This document shows, one piece after another, positions 7,764 to 17,638 of a stretch of DNA of 53,244 bases (positions within the stretch are counted from its first letter, which is position 1; each line of letters opens with the position of its first letter). The stretch is taken from contig JASHNU010000022.1 in assembly GCA_030041475.1 (NCBI GenBank), positions 1-53,244 on the forward strand. Direction: 5' to 3'. Below the pieces are notes generated by a model that ran no database searches, was not told where the DNA came from, and saw nothing but the letters and a program-made list of their open reading frames with translations. This DNA comes from Candidatus Sulfotelmatobacter sp. (GTDB taxonomy: Bacteria > Acidobacteriota > Terriglobia > Terriglobales > Acidobacteriaceae). Position numbers and translations under genes: made by a program.

Positions 7764-7844
7764 CAGTGCTTGACTGGAAAACGCGCGGCCGCGCTGGTGC
7801 CGGTGCGGCCGCAATGTCCTCGTTCTGAGCGAACCTGTCTCTGA

Positions 7845-8288
7845 TTAATTGGGCGTCGCGCCGGGACCCTGCCCATCGTGATGATGGCGCTCTTCCTGCC
7901 TCATCTGCATCGCGTCGAATTTCTTTTGCTGATCGGTATCCAGCAGAGCACGAATCTGATCGCTCGACTGCTTGTGGATGTCCATCATCTTGGCCCGCCG
8001 ATCATCCTGCGAGGCGGAGGAGTCGGACCACAAGTTCTGCATTTGCGAGTGCTCAGCCTTCAGGATGTCGAGCACCTTCGCCTGCTGGTCAGGGCTCAGC
8101 TTGAGTTCCCTCGTCAGCCGTTCTGTCCGCTTCTCCGGGTCCATGTGACCATGCCCGTGCCACTGCCCGGGCTCGCCGGCCTGGGCCGGTTGTTGATTGC
8201 TACCTGCATTGTCTTGCGCCATCGCCCCGGCGGTAAGTGCGAAGGCCAAGGCGCAGAGCGAGAGCGCGATGAACCAATGTTTACGCAT
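7845..8288 (-). CDS. Spy/CpxP-like periplasmic protein (LTxxQ family)
   Basis: 147 aa on the minus strand, start ATG 8288 with AAGGAGATCCT directly upstream. Residues 1-24 are a classical signal peptide ending in AMA-Q. The mature part is Gln/Lys/Asp-rich and helical, with two degenerate LTxxQ motifs (LKLSPDQQAKV and LDTDQQKKF) spaced as in the Spy/CpxP ATP-independent periplasmic chaperones. His-rich patches (WHGHGH near 43-48 and ERHHHDGQ near the end) could bind metal ions, as in the related CnrX/ZraP proteins. It ends close to the oxalate operon on the opposite strand, so the two genes converge. Envelope stress or metal sensing is the likely role. Confidence 0.85.
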   Translation of the reverse strand: MRKHWFIALSLCALAFALTAGAMAQDNAGSNQQPAQAGEPGQWHGHGHMDPEKRTERLTRELKLSPDQQAKVLDILKAEHSQMQNLWSDSSASQDDRRAKMMDIHKQSSDQIRALLDTDQQKKFDAMQMRQEERHHHDGQGPGATPN

Positions 8289-8635
8289 AGGATCTCCTTC
8301 AGTGAAAACTCGACCTGTTTCGATGGTATGAACCAGATTATGCTCCCAGAGTTGTGATCGCGGCCGGACTTTTACGAATCTTTACCCGATTTTGACGGGA
8401 TTATGCATTCTGTCCGCACACGAGCCTGCCACCACCCCCTGCCACCGCCAGAAGAGAATTGGATTTGCCCCGGTAACAGTCAGTTGGGGGTTCGTCAGAA
8501 GCTCCAGCCACATAGCCGGTTACAACCGACAAAACTTTACCGCCGCTGCGGGAGCTTCAGGCTATGATCGCAACAGCTACGACCGCAGCAGCTTGATCGC
8601 AGCAGGAGCGATCAGCACGAACGATCGCGGCATGG
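8289..8635. other. Intergenic region between periplasmic protein and TonB-dependent receptor
   Basis: 347 bases between divergent genes. No convincing coding sequence is present. The last 75 bases contain three near-identical 14-15-base units (GCTATGATCGCAACA at 8561, GCTACGACCGCAGCA at 8576, GCTTGATCGCAGCA at 8591) followed by more GATCG copies up to the receptor start. Promoters for both genes must lie here, but I could not pick out a clear -35/-10 pair. Confidence 0.5.
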
Positions 8636-11600
8636 GTGGCGCAGGTGTCGATCGCGGAGGAACTGCCGGTTATAGCAGCGAGCAGACGTAGCCTCATCTG
8701 GCTTTTACTCTTGGGCTTCTCGGTGCCGTTCTCCCGCGGGGCCGCTCACGCTCAGGACGCAACTGCTCAACCCGAATCCACGCAAGCGGCACAGCCTCAG
8801 GCACCGCGATCTCAGCTAGAGCAATCGCAGCCCACTCCATCTGCCGGTGGCACAATTCACGGCATGGTGAAGTCCGGCAACATGCCGATTCCCGGCGCGT
8901 CAGTCGTCATCTCCGCGGCGGCGTCTGCAGCTTCGACTGCGGAATCCTCCGGCACGACCGTCTCAACTAACCTCACGACGTGGACCGACGTGGATGGCAC
9001 ATTTTCCGCGGCCATCCCATCGTACGGCACGTACAAGGTGCGGGTTGAGATGACCGCGTTTGCCACCGACACGCAGCAGGTTGTGATCGATGCTTCCCAT
9101 GCGGACGCTGTCGCAAATTTCGAGTTGACCCTTCTCTCGCGTACGCGCGAGGCCAGTCCTCAACCGCGCGGGCCCGGCGGCCCTGCGGTCGCTCAACGCG
9201 GATTCCAGACGCTCCAGGCCTTGCAAAACCTGGCCGGTCAAGATGCAGGCGGTAATTCGATGAGCGACGTCGTGCCCTCCGGCATGCCCGTTCCTGGCAT
9301 CGACCCGAACAGTGCAACGGAGTCGATTGCCGTTTCCGGCAATACCTCCAATTCCTTCAACTCGATGAGCGGAGACGAACTGCAGCAGCGCATCAACGAT
9401 GCGCGCCAGCAGGGCGGCGGGTTCGGTGGCGGAGGCTTTGGTCCGGGAGGCTTCGGTGGCGGTGGCGGAGGCCGTGCGTTTGCAATCATGGGACGGCGCG
9501 GATTTGACATCAACCGTCCGCACGGATCGCTCTATTATGGAATTGGCGACTCCGCGTTCAACGCCTCGCCCTACGCCCTGCTCGGCGAGCCGCCCATGAA
9601 CCCGGCCTATGTACAGAACAGCTTCGGCGGATCCATCGGCGGGCCGTTGAACATCCCCAAGATTTACCACGGCGGCACAAAGACATTTTTCTTCGTCAAC
9701 TACAACGGCAAGCGTGGGGAGAATCCCTTCGATCAATTTTCTACGGTGCCCACGCTTCTGGAACGGCAAGGAAACTTTTCGCAGACGACTTATACCTCGG
9801 GCCCAGAAGCTGGGCAGCTGGTCGAGATTTTCAATCCCCTGACCAATGCGCCATTTCCATGCAACCCTACCTGCAACACGATTCCGCAGATCAATTCCGC
9901 CGCGCAGGGGCTACTGCAGTACATTCCCATGCCGAATCTTCCGGGTGACTTCCAAAATTTCCACTTCGTCACTTCGGCCAACAGCAACAGCGACGACCTC
10001 AACGTGCGCGTCAATCACACCATCGGCGCCGCACCCGCGGGTGGACGCCGAGGACCGGGCGGGGGTGGCCGGGGCGCTCCGCGCAACAATCTCACATTTG
10101 GTTTTCACTATCACGCCACGGGCACCAACATCACTAATCCCTTTCCCAGCGTCGGCGGCAACACCAGCGTGCGGAGCTTCGACGTGCCGATCGCCTACGT
10201 GCGGAGTATCGGCAAGCTCACCAACAGCCTGCGCTTTGATTTCAATCGCAGCCGTACGAGTACGCAGAACTTGTACGCTTTCGTGAACGACATCGATTCC
10301 TATCTGGGGATCACCGGCGTTTCGACCAATCCCTTCGATTGGGGCTTGCCGAGTCTTTCATTCGCCGATTTCACCGGCCTTCAGGATACGACTCCGCAGC
10401 TTCTGCGCAATCAAACGTACACGTTGTCCGATTATGTCGTCTGGACGCACGGCAAGCATTCGTGGCGATGGGGCGGAGATTTTCGCTTTATTCAGCTCAA
10501 TACTGAAACCAGCAGCAACGCGCGCGGCGCATTCACATTCTCCGGCTACAACACGTCTCAATTTGTCGGCGCAGGGGTTGCCGCGCCCGCGAAGCAAGTG
10601 CCGGGAACTGGATACGACTTTGCCGATTTCCTGCTGGGAGATCCGCAGACAACTTCGGTGGAATTCGGGCTGATCAGCCAGGACAACTATCACTTCCGCG
10701 GCAACTACTGGGATTTGTACGCGCAGGATGAATGGAAAATGCGAGGGAATCTCACGCTGAATCTGGGCGTGCGCTACGAATACGTTTCACCACTCTCGGA
10801 ATTGAACAATCGGATTGCGAACCTCGATCTCTCGCCGCAGGTTTTTAACGCGAGCCCGACATTGCTGCCGGCGTCAGTGGTCACCCCGGTTTGCCCGGAC
10901 CAGCCTTTGAACCAGAATCAGACGTGCAGCGCCACCCAGCCCTCCAGCCTGGTGCGGCCGGACCGCAAGGGTTTTGCGCCGCGCTTCGGTTTTGCGTGGA
11001 AGCCGTTCTCCAAAACGGTTGTGCGCGGCGGCTATGGTATCAATTACAACACCGGGGCATACCAGACGATCGTGCAGCGCCTTGCCTTCCAGCCGCCTTT
11101 CTCGACGACGCAGACGCCGATCCAACCACAGGTAACTGAGCTCAGCAACGGCACGCTCGAGCCGACGGCCGGAGAGCTCACGCTGCAGAATGGCTTCCCA
11201 TCTTCTTTGACCAGTGGCATCACCACAAACAATTACGCCGTCAATCCGAATTATCGATTTGGCTACGTGCAGATTCGCAATCTCGACATCCAGCAGCAAC
11301 TCCGCCCAACGCTGTTGCTGAACATCGACTATACGGGAACGAAAGGAACGAACCTCGACATCCTCGAGGCTCCAAACCGCACGATCACGCCACTCGGCAT
11401 TCAAACGCGGATTTCCGGCGTGCAGGCATTCACTTTTGAAAACTCGGTTGGTGATGCCGAAGCGAATGCTGGATCGGTGCGCCTGCGCAAGCGTTTGGCG
11501 AACGGATTCTCGATCGGCGGACTGTACACATTTTCCAAGTCGATTGACGACGCCTCTTCCATCGGAGCCGGAGCAACCAGCAGCGCCAGCAGTCCCGGCC

Positions 11601-12286
11601 TGGGAGCCGGCGGCACCGGAGCATCTGGAGGCGGTGCAACTGCTTCGGCAGGCAGCGGCGCCAACAGCGTGGCACAAAATCCATTCGACCTGAGCGCGGA
11701 ACGCGGGCTCTCCAGTTTTAATCAGACGCATAAGTTCACCGCAGATTATCTGTGGGAGCTGCCCTTCGGACACGACAAGCACTGGCTCACAGAGAACACG
11801 CCGATGCGCGCGATTTTCGGCGACTGGCAGTGGAGTGGCGACTGGACGATCGCATCCGGTCTTCCTTTTAGCCCCAACTTTCAGGCAAACGCGAGTGAAC
11901 TCAATGGAGGAACCAACGGTACCTTGCGGCCGAATGTGGTTCCGGGACAGTCGATCCAGATCTCAAATCATTCCATCACGAAATGGTTTAATACCGGAGC
12001 GTTTACCGAGCCTCCGGAAAATAGTCAGGGGCAGGTTGTGGGCTACGGCAACGCGCGCAGAAACAGCATCATCGGGCCTGGCAGCAAAGTGTTTGACATG
12101 GCGCTCACCAAGGTCATCCCGATACAGGAGTCGCGCTTTCTCGAGTTCCGCGCGCAGGCCACGAATGTTTTCAACATACCGAATTATTCAGCGATCGGCA
12201 CAACATTCAACTCGCCGACTTTCGGGCGTGTCACCGCGGTTGGAGCGATGCGGCAGATTACTCTGACGGCGCGCTTCCGCTTCTGA
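8636..12286 (+). CDS. Oar-like TonB-dependent receptor with carboxypeptidase-regulatory-like N-terminal domain
   Basis: 1216 aa, very long for an outer-membrane receptor but typical of the acidobacterial Oar/CarboxypepD_reg family. The proposed start is GTG 8636 (GTG 8645 is an alternative). A hydrophobic signal segment, LIWLLLLGFSVPF, is followed by AHAQD. Residues 75-165 resemble a carboxypeptidase regulatory beta-sandwich (GTIHGMV...PGASV...TDVDGTF). A plug-like region and a long beta-barrel follow, ending in the usual aromatic strand (ITLTARFRF). Three Gly-rich low-complexity loops occur near residues 260-285, 465-480 and 975-1010. The protein probably imports large substrates or binds polymers at the outer membrane. 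No transporter or TonB gene lies beside it. It ends 22 bases before the VWFA gene, suggesting one transcript. Confidence 0.9.
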   Translation: MAQVSIAEELPVIAASRRSLIWLLLLGFSVPFSRGAAHAQDATAQPESTQAAQPQAPRSQLEQSQPTPSAGGTIHGMVKSGNMPIPGASVVISAAASAASTAESSGTTVSTNLTTWTDVDGTFSAAIPSYGTYKVRVEMTAFATDTQQVVIDASHADAVANFELTLLSRTREASPQPRGPGGPAVAQRGFQTLQALQNLAGQDAGGNSMSDVVPSGMPVPGIDPNSATESIAVSGNTSNSFNSMSGDELQQRINDARQQGGGFGGGGFGPGGFGGGGGGRAFAIMGRRGFDINRPHGSLYYGIGDSAFNASPYALLGEPPMNPAYVQNSFGGSIGGPLNIPKIYHGGTKTFFFVNYNGKRGENPFDQFSTVPTLLERQGNFSQTTYTSGPEAGQLVEIFNPLTNAPFPCNPTCNTIPQINSAAQGLLQYIPMPNLPGDFQNFHFVTSANSNSDDLNVRVNHTIGAAPAGGRRGPGGGGRGAPRNNLTFGFHYHATGTNITNPFPSVGGNTSVRSFDVPIAYVRSIGKLTNSLRFDFNRSRTSTQNLYAFVNDIDSYLGITGVSTNPFDWGLPSLSFADFTGLQDTTPQLLRNQTYTLSDYVVWTHGKHSWRWGGDFRFIQLNTETSSNARGAFTFSGYNTSQFVGAGVAAPAKQVPGTGYDFADFLLGDPQTTSVEFGLISQDNYHFRGNYWDLYAQDEWKMRGNLTLNLGVRYEYVSPLSELNNRIANLDLSPQVFNASPTLLPASVVTPVCPDQPLNQNQTCSATQPSSLVRPDRKGFAPRFGFAWKPFSKTVVRGGYGINYNTGAYQTIVQRLAFQPPFSTTQTPIQPQVTELSNGTLEPTAGELTLQNGFPSSLTSGITTNNYAVNPNYRFGYVQIRNLDIQQQLRPTLLLNIDYTGTKGTNLDILEAPNRTITPLGIQTRISGVQAFTFENSVGDAEANAGSVRLRKRLANGFSIGGLYTFSKSIDDASSIGAGATSSASSPGLGAGGTGASGGGATASAGSGANSVAQNPFDLSAERGLSSFNQTHKFTADYLWELPFGHDKHWLTENTPMRAIFGDWQWSGDWTIASGLPFSPNFQANASELNGGTNGTLRPNVVPGQSIQISNHSITKWFNTGAFTEPPENSQGQVVGYGNARRNSIIGPGSKVFDMALTKVIPIQESRFLEFRAQATNVFNIPNYSAIGTTFNSPTFGRVTAVGAMRQITLTARFRF

Positions 12287-12308
12287 TGCGATCCTTGGGA
12301 GAACGCAA

Positions 12309-14453
12309 ATGAGATCACTCGCGAACCGACGAACGAATAAGCTGCTGGTTCTTCTACTCGGCTTCGCCTTGCTGAATTCCCCGGTACCTGCACAACAGCA
12401 GGCCGACTACGTTTTTCACTCAGAGAGCGACCTGGTACTGGTAAACGTGACCGTGCGCGACAAGAATGGAGATTTTGTCCGCGGGTTGAAGCCTGAAGAT
12501 TTCACGATTCTCGAAGACAACAAGCTGCAGAAAGTCGTTTCCTTCGACATTGAAAATGTGGACGCGGTGGCGACGCAGAATGTGGCTCAAACAGAGCCTC
12601 TGCCGAGCCCTTTGTCTGCACAAGCGCGTTCATTGAATGCGGCGCCTGCAGCCGCAGATTCCGCGAATCAATTTAAAGATCGTCGCCTGATCGTTCTATT
12701 CTTCGATCTCTCGGCGATGGAGCCCGACGAAATTGATCACGCCGTCACATCTGCCGAGCACTACGTCAACACCCAGATGGCTCCGGCCGACATGGTCGCG
12801 ATCGTTTCTCTTGGCAGCTCGCTGCTCGTCAATCAGGATTTCACTTCTGACCATGACTTGCTCAACAAACAGATCCAGGCTTTCGGCACAGGAAGCGGAC
12901 AGGGTTACGAGGAAGGCACGACCGGCACGACCGAAGGCACCCCGGACACTGGTCAGCCTTTTACCGCAGACGACACGGAATACAACATTTTCAATACCGA
13001 TCGGCGGCTGGAGGCGCTGCGTTCGGTCGCCGAAAAACTGTCGCATCTTCAGCAGAAAAAATCGCTGATTTATTTTTCCAGCGGCATGGATCGCACCGGA
13101 ATCGAAAACCAGTCAGAATTGCGCGCCGCCACCAACGCCGCCGTGCGCGCGAACCTGGCCATCTACACCATGGACATGCGCGGATTGCAAGCGCTCGTTG
13201 CCGGCGGCGAGGCGCAGAATGCCAGCCTGCGCGGCACGTCGGCCTATTCCGGCCAGTCCATGATCAACTCTCTCAATTCCAACTTCACGACACAAGAAAC
13301 GCTGGTCACACTTGCCAGCGACACAGGCGGACGCGCGTTCCTCGACTCCAATGATTTCAGCCAGGTCTTCAAAGGAGTGCAGCAGGACACTTCGACGTAT
13401 TATCTTCTCGGTTATCACAGCTCGAATCCCGCGCGGGACGGCCGATACCGCCGCATCACGGTCAAGGTCAATGTCCCTGGCGTGAAGATCGATTACCGCC
13501 GCGGCTACTACGCGCCGGCGGATTACCAGCACTCGACCAAGGAAGACAAGGAACTTCAGCTCGAACAAGAACTGGCCTCGGAACTCCCAACCACAGACCT
13601 GCCGCTATATCTCGGCCTGGCCTATTTCCGCATGGAGCCCAACAAGTTCTACATTCCGATTTCGCTGGTCGTGCCGGGCTCCGAAATTCCCTTCACACGC
13701 AGCAGCGATCGCGACAAGGCAACTCTGGATGTGATCGGCGCGGTGTTCGACAGTGAGCATCACCCTGTGAATCGAATTCGCGACACGGTCAAACTCGCAG
13801 TCGACACTTCCTCGCAGGTGCAAAAGAAAAATTTGCAGTACAACACCAGCCTCAGCCTGCCGCCCGGCAAGTACCATCTCAAATTTGTCGTCAGGGAAAA
13901 TCAGACCGGCCGCATGGGTTCATTCGAAACAGATTTGAGCGTTCCCGATCTGAAGTCGCAGCCGCTGAAGATGAGTTCGATCGTCCTGGCCAGCCAGTTG
14001 CAACCGGCCAGGAAAGGAGAGGTTCCCAGCCCGCTTGTCCACGATGGCTCAGAAATTATTCCGAACGTGACTCACGTCTTTTCGGCGGCGCAGCGTCTGC
14101 GCCTGTACTACGAGGTCTACGATCCGGCGCAGGCCAAGGCGGGCCAATCGAAAGCGCGCGAGTCGAATACGCCGCAAGGTGAAGCGGGAGCCACCAGACC
14201 TGGCATTCATCTACTGACGACCGTTGCTTTTTTCCGCGGCAAATCCAAGGTATTCGAAAGCGCGCCGGTTGAACTCACAGAATTGAACGCCCGCGATCGC
14301 AAGGCGGGAGTGTTCCAGCTCGACCTGCCGCTCAGCCAGCTGAAGCCGGGTTTTTACACTTGTCAGGTCAACGTAATCGACGACGCCGCTGGATCTTTTC
14401 TTTTCCCCAGGCTTGCTTTGCTCGTTCGCCCTGACACCAGTGCCGCTCGCTAG
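12309..14453 (+). CDS. Secreted VWFA-domain protein (acidobacterial VWFA-related family)
   Basis: 714 aa, start ATG 12309 with GGGAGAACGCAA upstream. Residues 1-29 are a signal peptide ending VPAQQQ. Residues 40-90 carry the family hallmark: a beta-rich segment with VNVTVRDKNGDFVRGLKPEDFTILED. The VWA domain follows from about residue 125 (RRLIVLFFDLSAM, a MIDAS-like DxS, to LIYFSSGMDRTG and YYLLGYHS near 380). The C-terminal half is beta-rich. Proteins of this kind are abundant in Acidobacteria and thought to be extracellular, binding divalent metal and protein partners, but their role is not defined. It is co-directional with the TonB receptor. It converges on the phosphorylase gene, 22 bases apart. 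Confidence 0.88.
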   Translation: MRSLANRRTNKLLVLLLGFALLNSPVPAQQQADYVFHSESDLVLVNVTVRDKNGDFVRGLKPEDFTILEDNKLQKVVSFDIENVDAVATQNVAQTEPLPSPLSAQARSLNAAPAAADSANQFKDRRLIVLFFDLSAMEPDEIDHAVTSAEHYVNTQMAPADMVAIVSLGSSLLVNQDFTSDHDLLNKQIQAFGTGSGQGYEEGTTGTTEGTPDTGQPFTADDTEYNIFNTDRRLEALRSVAEKLSHLQQKKSLIYFSSGMDRTGIENQSELRAATNAAVRANLAIYTMDMRGLQALVAGGEAQNASLRGTSAYSGQSMINSLNSNFTTQETLVTLASDTGGRAFLDSNDFSQVFKGVQQDTSTYYLLGYHSSNPARDGRYRRITVKVNVPGVKIDYRRGYYAPADYQHSTKEDKELQLEQELASELPTTDLPLYLGLAYFRMEPNKFYIPISLVVPGSEIPFTRSSDRDKATLDVIGAVFDSEHHPVNRIRDTVKLAVDTSSQVQKKNLQYNTSLSLPPGKYHLKFVVRENQTGRMGSFETDLSVPDLKSQPLKMSSIVLASQLQPARKGEVPSPLVHDGSEIIPNVTHVFSAAQRLRLYYEVYDPAQAKAGQSKARESNTPQGEAGATRPGIHLLTTVAFFRGKSKVFESAPVELTELNARDRKAGVFQLDLPLSQLKPGFYTCQVNVIDDAAGSFLFPRLALLVRPDTSAAR

Positions 14454-14475
14454 AAATTCCCGACATCCTAACCAA

Positions 14476-17157
14476 TCACGGCATGGCGCGCAGGTCGCTC
14501 GAGGTTCCTCCCGCAGCGGGAACGTAGCAGTTCAACGCGTAATCCATCACCATACGATCGGCGTTGAAGCGCCAGCCGAGTGTGCGAATCGTGCGCTTCA
14601 TGCGCGTAATCCATCCTCGCGGCAGGCCGTCGCGGTCGCGCTGGTAATACAGCGGTATCACCTGTTCACGCAAGGTCTGCAGAAGGTCTTCTCCATCGCG
14701 GGCATCATGCACGCTTGTATTGGTGTGCGTTCTGCCCGTGCCGATGGCGAAACCATTCAGGCCGTCGTAGGCCTCGGCCCACCAGCCATCCAGGATGGAA
14801 AGATTCAGACCACCGTTGAGCACCACCTTCTGTCCGCTCGTGCCTGAAGCCTCCTGCGGCCGGCGCGGATTGTTGAGCCAGACGTCCACACCCTGGACAA
14901 AGTGCCGGCCCACGTTGATGTCGTAGTCTTCAACGAAAACGAACTTGTCGCGGAACTTGGCATCGCGCATCAGCTCGGCGACCTGCTGCAGAATTCTCTT
15001 GCCGGGCTCGTCCAAGGGATGCGCCTTACCGGCAAATACAAATTGCACCGGCCGATTCGGATCATTCACCATCGTGGCCAGCCGTTCGATGTCGGTCAGG
15101 ATCAAATTCGCCCTCTTGTAGGTGGCAAATCGGCGTGCGAACCCGATGGTTAGAGCATCCGGGCTTAGCACTCGCTCGAGTCGCTGCAGAACTTCCAGCG
15201 ATTCCCCGCGACGCTCGGCCTGCTCGACGGCGCGCTTGCGCACGAACTCGATCAGCTGCGACTTCAGGTTGAGGTGCGTCTCCCATAGCTCTCCGTCGTC
15301 CACGTTCTCGATGCCCAGCCAGATCTTGGCCTCGCCGCTGCGCTGGTGCCAGCCGGTTCCGAGATGGCGATCGTAGAGACGGGTCATTTGTGGCGCCAGC
15401 CACGAGGGAACGTGCACACCGTTGGTGATGTGACCAATGGGAACATCGTCCTCTGCTTTGCCCGGAAAGACTCCCGTCCACATGGCCCGCGAGACTTCCG
15501 CGTGCAGCGAGGAAACCGCGTTCGCGCGCCGCGAAAGCCTCAGCGCCAGAACCGTCATGCAAAACAGTTCGTCTGCATTGTGCGGATTCTCACGGCCCAA
15601 CGCGAGCAGCGCATCCTGCGAGAGACCCAGTTTTTCCCGAAGAGGCCCGATGTGTTCTTCCACCAGCGTGGCGTGGAAACGATCATGCCCCGCCGGAACC
15701 GGAGTGTGGGTTGTAAAGACCACCTCACGAGAGATGTGCGGAGCGGCCGCGTCGAAACCGACGCCCTCCTCCTCCATGCGCATGCGAATCGCTTCCAGCA
15801 CGGCAAACGCACTGTGTCCCTCATTCAGGTGCAGCACGCCGGGAGAAATGCCCAGCGCCGTGAGAGCCCGCAGTCCTCCGACTCCCAACAACAGTTCCTG
15901 GCGAATGCGAATGCGCAGATCTCCGCCATACAGCCGCGACGTCAGTTCGCGATCCTCGGGAGCGTTTCCTTCCACATCGGAGTCGAGCAGCAGCAGGTCG
16001 CGCCGCCCCACTTTTACTCGCCAGACTTTGGCCAGAATTCGTCCGCTGCGAGTTTCAATTTCCACCACCACCGGCCTGCCGTCTTTGCCGATGGCGACTT
16101 CCATCGGCAACTGATTCACGTCCGTCTCGAGATATTCCTCTCGTTGCCATCCTCCCAGATCGAGGCGCTGGCGGAAATATCCTTGCCCATAAAACAAGCC
16201 GATCCCAACCAGCGGAATGTCCAAGTCCGATGCGCTCTTGATGTGGTCTCCGGCCAGCACTCCCAGGCCCCCGGAATAAACCGGAAGCGACTCGTGAATG
16301 CCGAATTCCGCGGAGAAATACGCTACCGGATGCGGCCGCAGCACGCCGGCGTGACGCGTGCCCCAGGTCTGGTCCGCTTCCAGATATTCCAGCAGACGGC
16401 GATAAGCGTAGTTCACGCGGCTGTGGAGCATGGTCTCTGCTGCGCGCGCTTCCAGTTTTGCCAGCGGGTATTCCGCGAGCAACGAAACCGGATTGTGATT
16501 CAGTTCGTTCCAGCGCGTGGGATCAAGATCGAGAAACAGGCTGGAGGCATTCGGGTCCCAGGCCCACCACAGGTTGCGCGCCAGCGCCCACAGCCTTTCC
16601 TGCAGCGGGGCAATGAAGCGATCGAGCGTCCTGGCCTCGCTCACGACGGGAGCGACCTGCGTGGCGGCCTCGGCCAGCATTCGAATTTCGTCTTCGCCGA
16701 AGACGCGAGCCTCGATCGTTTGAACAACGAGAACACCTTGAAGAACGCCACGGTCAATCAGCGGTACTCCCAGAAACGACTGGTAGGCTTCCTCCCCGGC
16801 TTCGCGGAAATACTTGAATCGCGGGTGACTTTTCACCTGGCTCACGGCAACGGGCCGCAGTTGCTCCGCTACGAGTCCGGTGAGTCCTTCGCTGATCGCC
16901 ATGCGAAGGTTTCCGATGCATTCCCGGCGTAGTCCAACCGTGGCCGCCAGCACCAGGTTGGCGCGATCGGGTTCCAGCAGGTACGCCGAGCACACGTCGG
17001 TTCGGAAGCGCTTGGCGATAAGGGCGGCAACATTCATGAGAGTTTCGGCCGGCTGACCGCCCTTCGCTAGGTTGCCGATTTCTTCCAGCGTCAGAACATT
17101 GGCATCACGTGTGACCAAGTCCGGCGTTTCTTCCACTACCTTGTTATGGCCGTCCAA
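14476..17157 (-). CDS. glgP: Alpha-glucan (glycogen/maltodextrin) phosphorylase with N-terminal GAF domain
   Basis: 893 aa on the minus strand, start TTG 17157 with AGGAGGTTGG upstream. Residues 25-175 form a GAF domain ([63 protein letters not shown]). From residue 180 it is a GT35 phosphorylase of the long type ([55 protein letters not shown]). The PLP-binding region is [15 protein letters not shown]; the lysine is kept although the usual GMKA reads GQKV. The enzyme releases glucose-1-phosphate from storage glucan. The GAF fusion suggests allosteric control by a small ligand and is unusual compared with textbook GlgP. It has its own long upstream region. Confidence 0.93.
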   Translation of the reverse strand: MDGHNKVVEETPDLVTRDANVLTLEEIGNLAKGGQPAETLMNVAALIAKRFRTDVCSAYLLEPDRANLVLAATVGLRRECIGNLRMAISEGLTGLVAEQLRPVAVSQVKSHPRFKYFREAGEEAYQSFLGVPLIDRGVLQGVLVVQTIEARVFGEDEIRMLAEAATQVAPVVSEARTLDRFIAPLQERLWALARNLWWAWDPNASSLFLDLDPTRWNELNHNPVSLLAEYPLAKLEARAAETMLHSRVNYAYRRLLEYLEADQTWGTRHAGVLRPHPVAYFSAEFGIHESLPVYSGGLGVLAGDHIKSASDLDIPLVGIGLFYGQGYFRQRLDLGGWQREEYLETDVNQLPMEVAIGKDGRPVVVEIETRSGRILAKVWRVKVGRRDLLLLDSDVEGNAPEDRELTSRLYGGDLRIRIRQELLLGVGGLRALTALGISPGVLHLNEGHSAFAVLEAIRMRMEEEGVGFDAAAPHISREVVFTTHTPVPAGHDRFHATLVEEHIGPLREKLGLSQDALLALGRENPHNADELFCMTVLALRLSRRANAVSSLHAEVSRAMWTGVFPGKAEDDVPIGHITNGVHVPSWLAPQMTRLYDRHLGTGWHQRSGEAKIWLGIENVDDGELWETHLNLKSQLIEFVRKRAVEQAERRGESLEVLQRLERVLSPDALTIGFARRFATYKRANLILTDIERLATMVNDPNRPVQFVFAGKAHPLDEPGKRILQQVAELMRDAKFRDKFVFVEDYDINVGRHFVQGVDVWLNNPRRPQEASGTSGQKVVLNGGLNLSILDGWWAEAYDGLNGFAIGTGRTHTNTSVHDARDGEDLLQTLREQVIPLYYQRDRDGLPRGWITRMKRTIRTLGWRFNADRMVMDYALNCYVPAAGGTSSDLRAMP

Positions 17158-17638
17158 TTCGTTTCCAACCTCCTAGTATGATGTGCGCAATCATGTGCAG
17201 TTTTGATGATGTCACAGTTGGGATCGTTCCACGATCCGGGGAACTCCCCCTTTCATTCTAAGGGTTCTTCTCGATCTGGCGTGCCACGGTTTTTTTGTTG
17301 ACGTGGATCTGTAGCAGACCTCAAGACTGGCCCGGAATCCGGCGATTGCGTACCGATGGAAGAAGGAGTAAAATCTCGGCCATTCCAGCCTGACCCAGCG
17401 GAGACCGCGCCCAGCCGACGTTTTGGCGGTCTTCAAAAAGTATCGTTGCGCGGGATTTGATTCCGCAAGGACAGAACTTCGCTTTTGCAAGCGGGCTCAC
17501 AACCAGCTCTACGAAGACGAGCAACATGACGATGTTTTCACGACGCACGGCTTCGATCACAACCCTTTGCCATTACAACCGTCTTTCGCGCAACCTGCTT
17601 CGTCGCAACATGTTTCGTCGGAACTCTGGAGTAGCAAG
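17158..17638. other. Intergenic region between glgP and the RiPP-type cluster
   Basis: 481 bases between divergent genes. The plus-strand frame is open from 17423 into the next gene, but that part has no family-like sequence, and the signal peptide starts at 17639. A GC-rich stretch at 17390-17430 and an AT-richer stretch up to 17590 are visible. No RNA gene or named motif was recognised. Promoters for both flanking transcripts are expected here. Confidence 0.5.

Noticed and set aside
15346-16932. 528-aa open frame antisense to glgP
   Set aside because: It overlaps the phosphorylase completely, shows no family features and lacks a ribosome site; it is a GC-driven shadow frame.
17423-17638. 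N-terminal extension of the secreted propeller protein
   Set aside because: The 72 upstream codons have no family-like or signal sequence; a typical signal peptide begins at ATG 17639.
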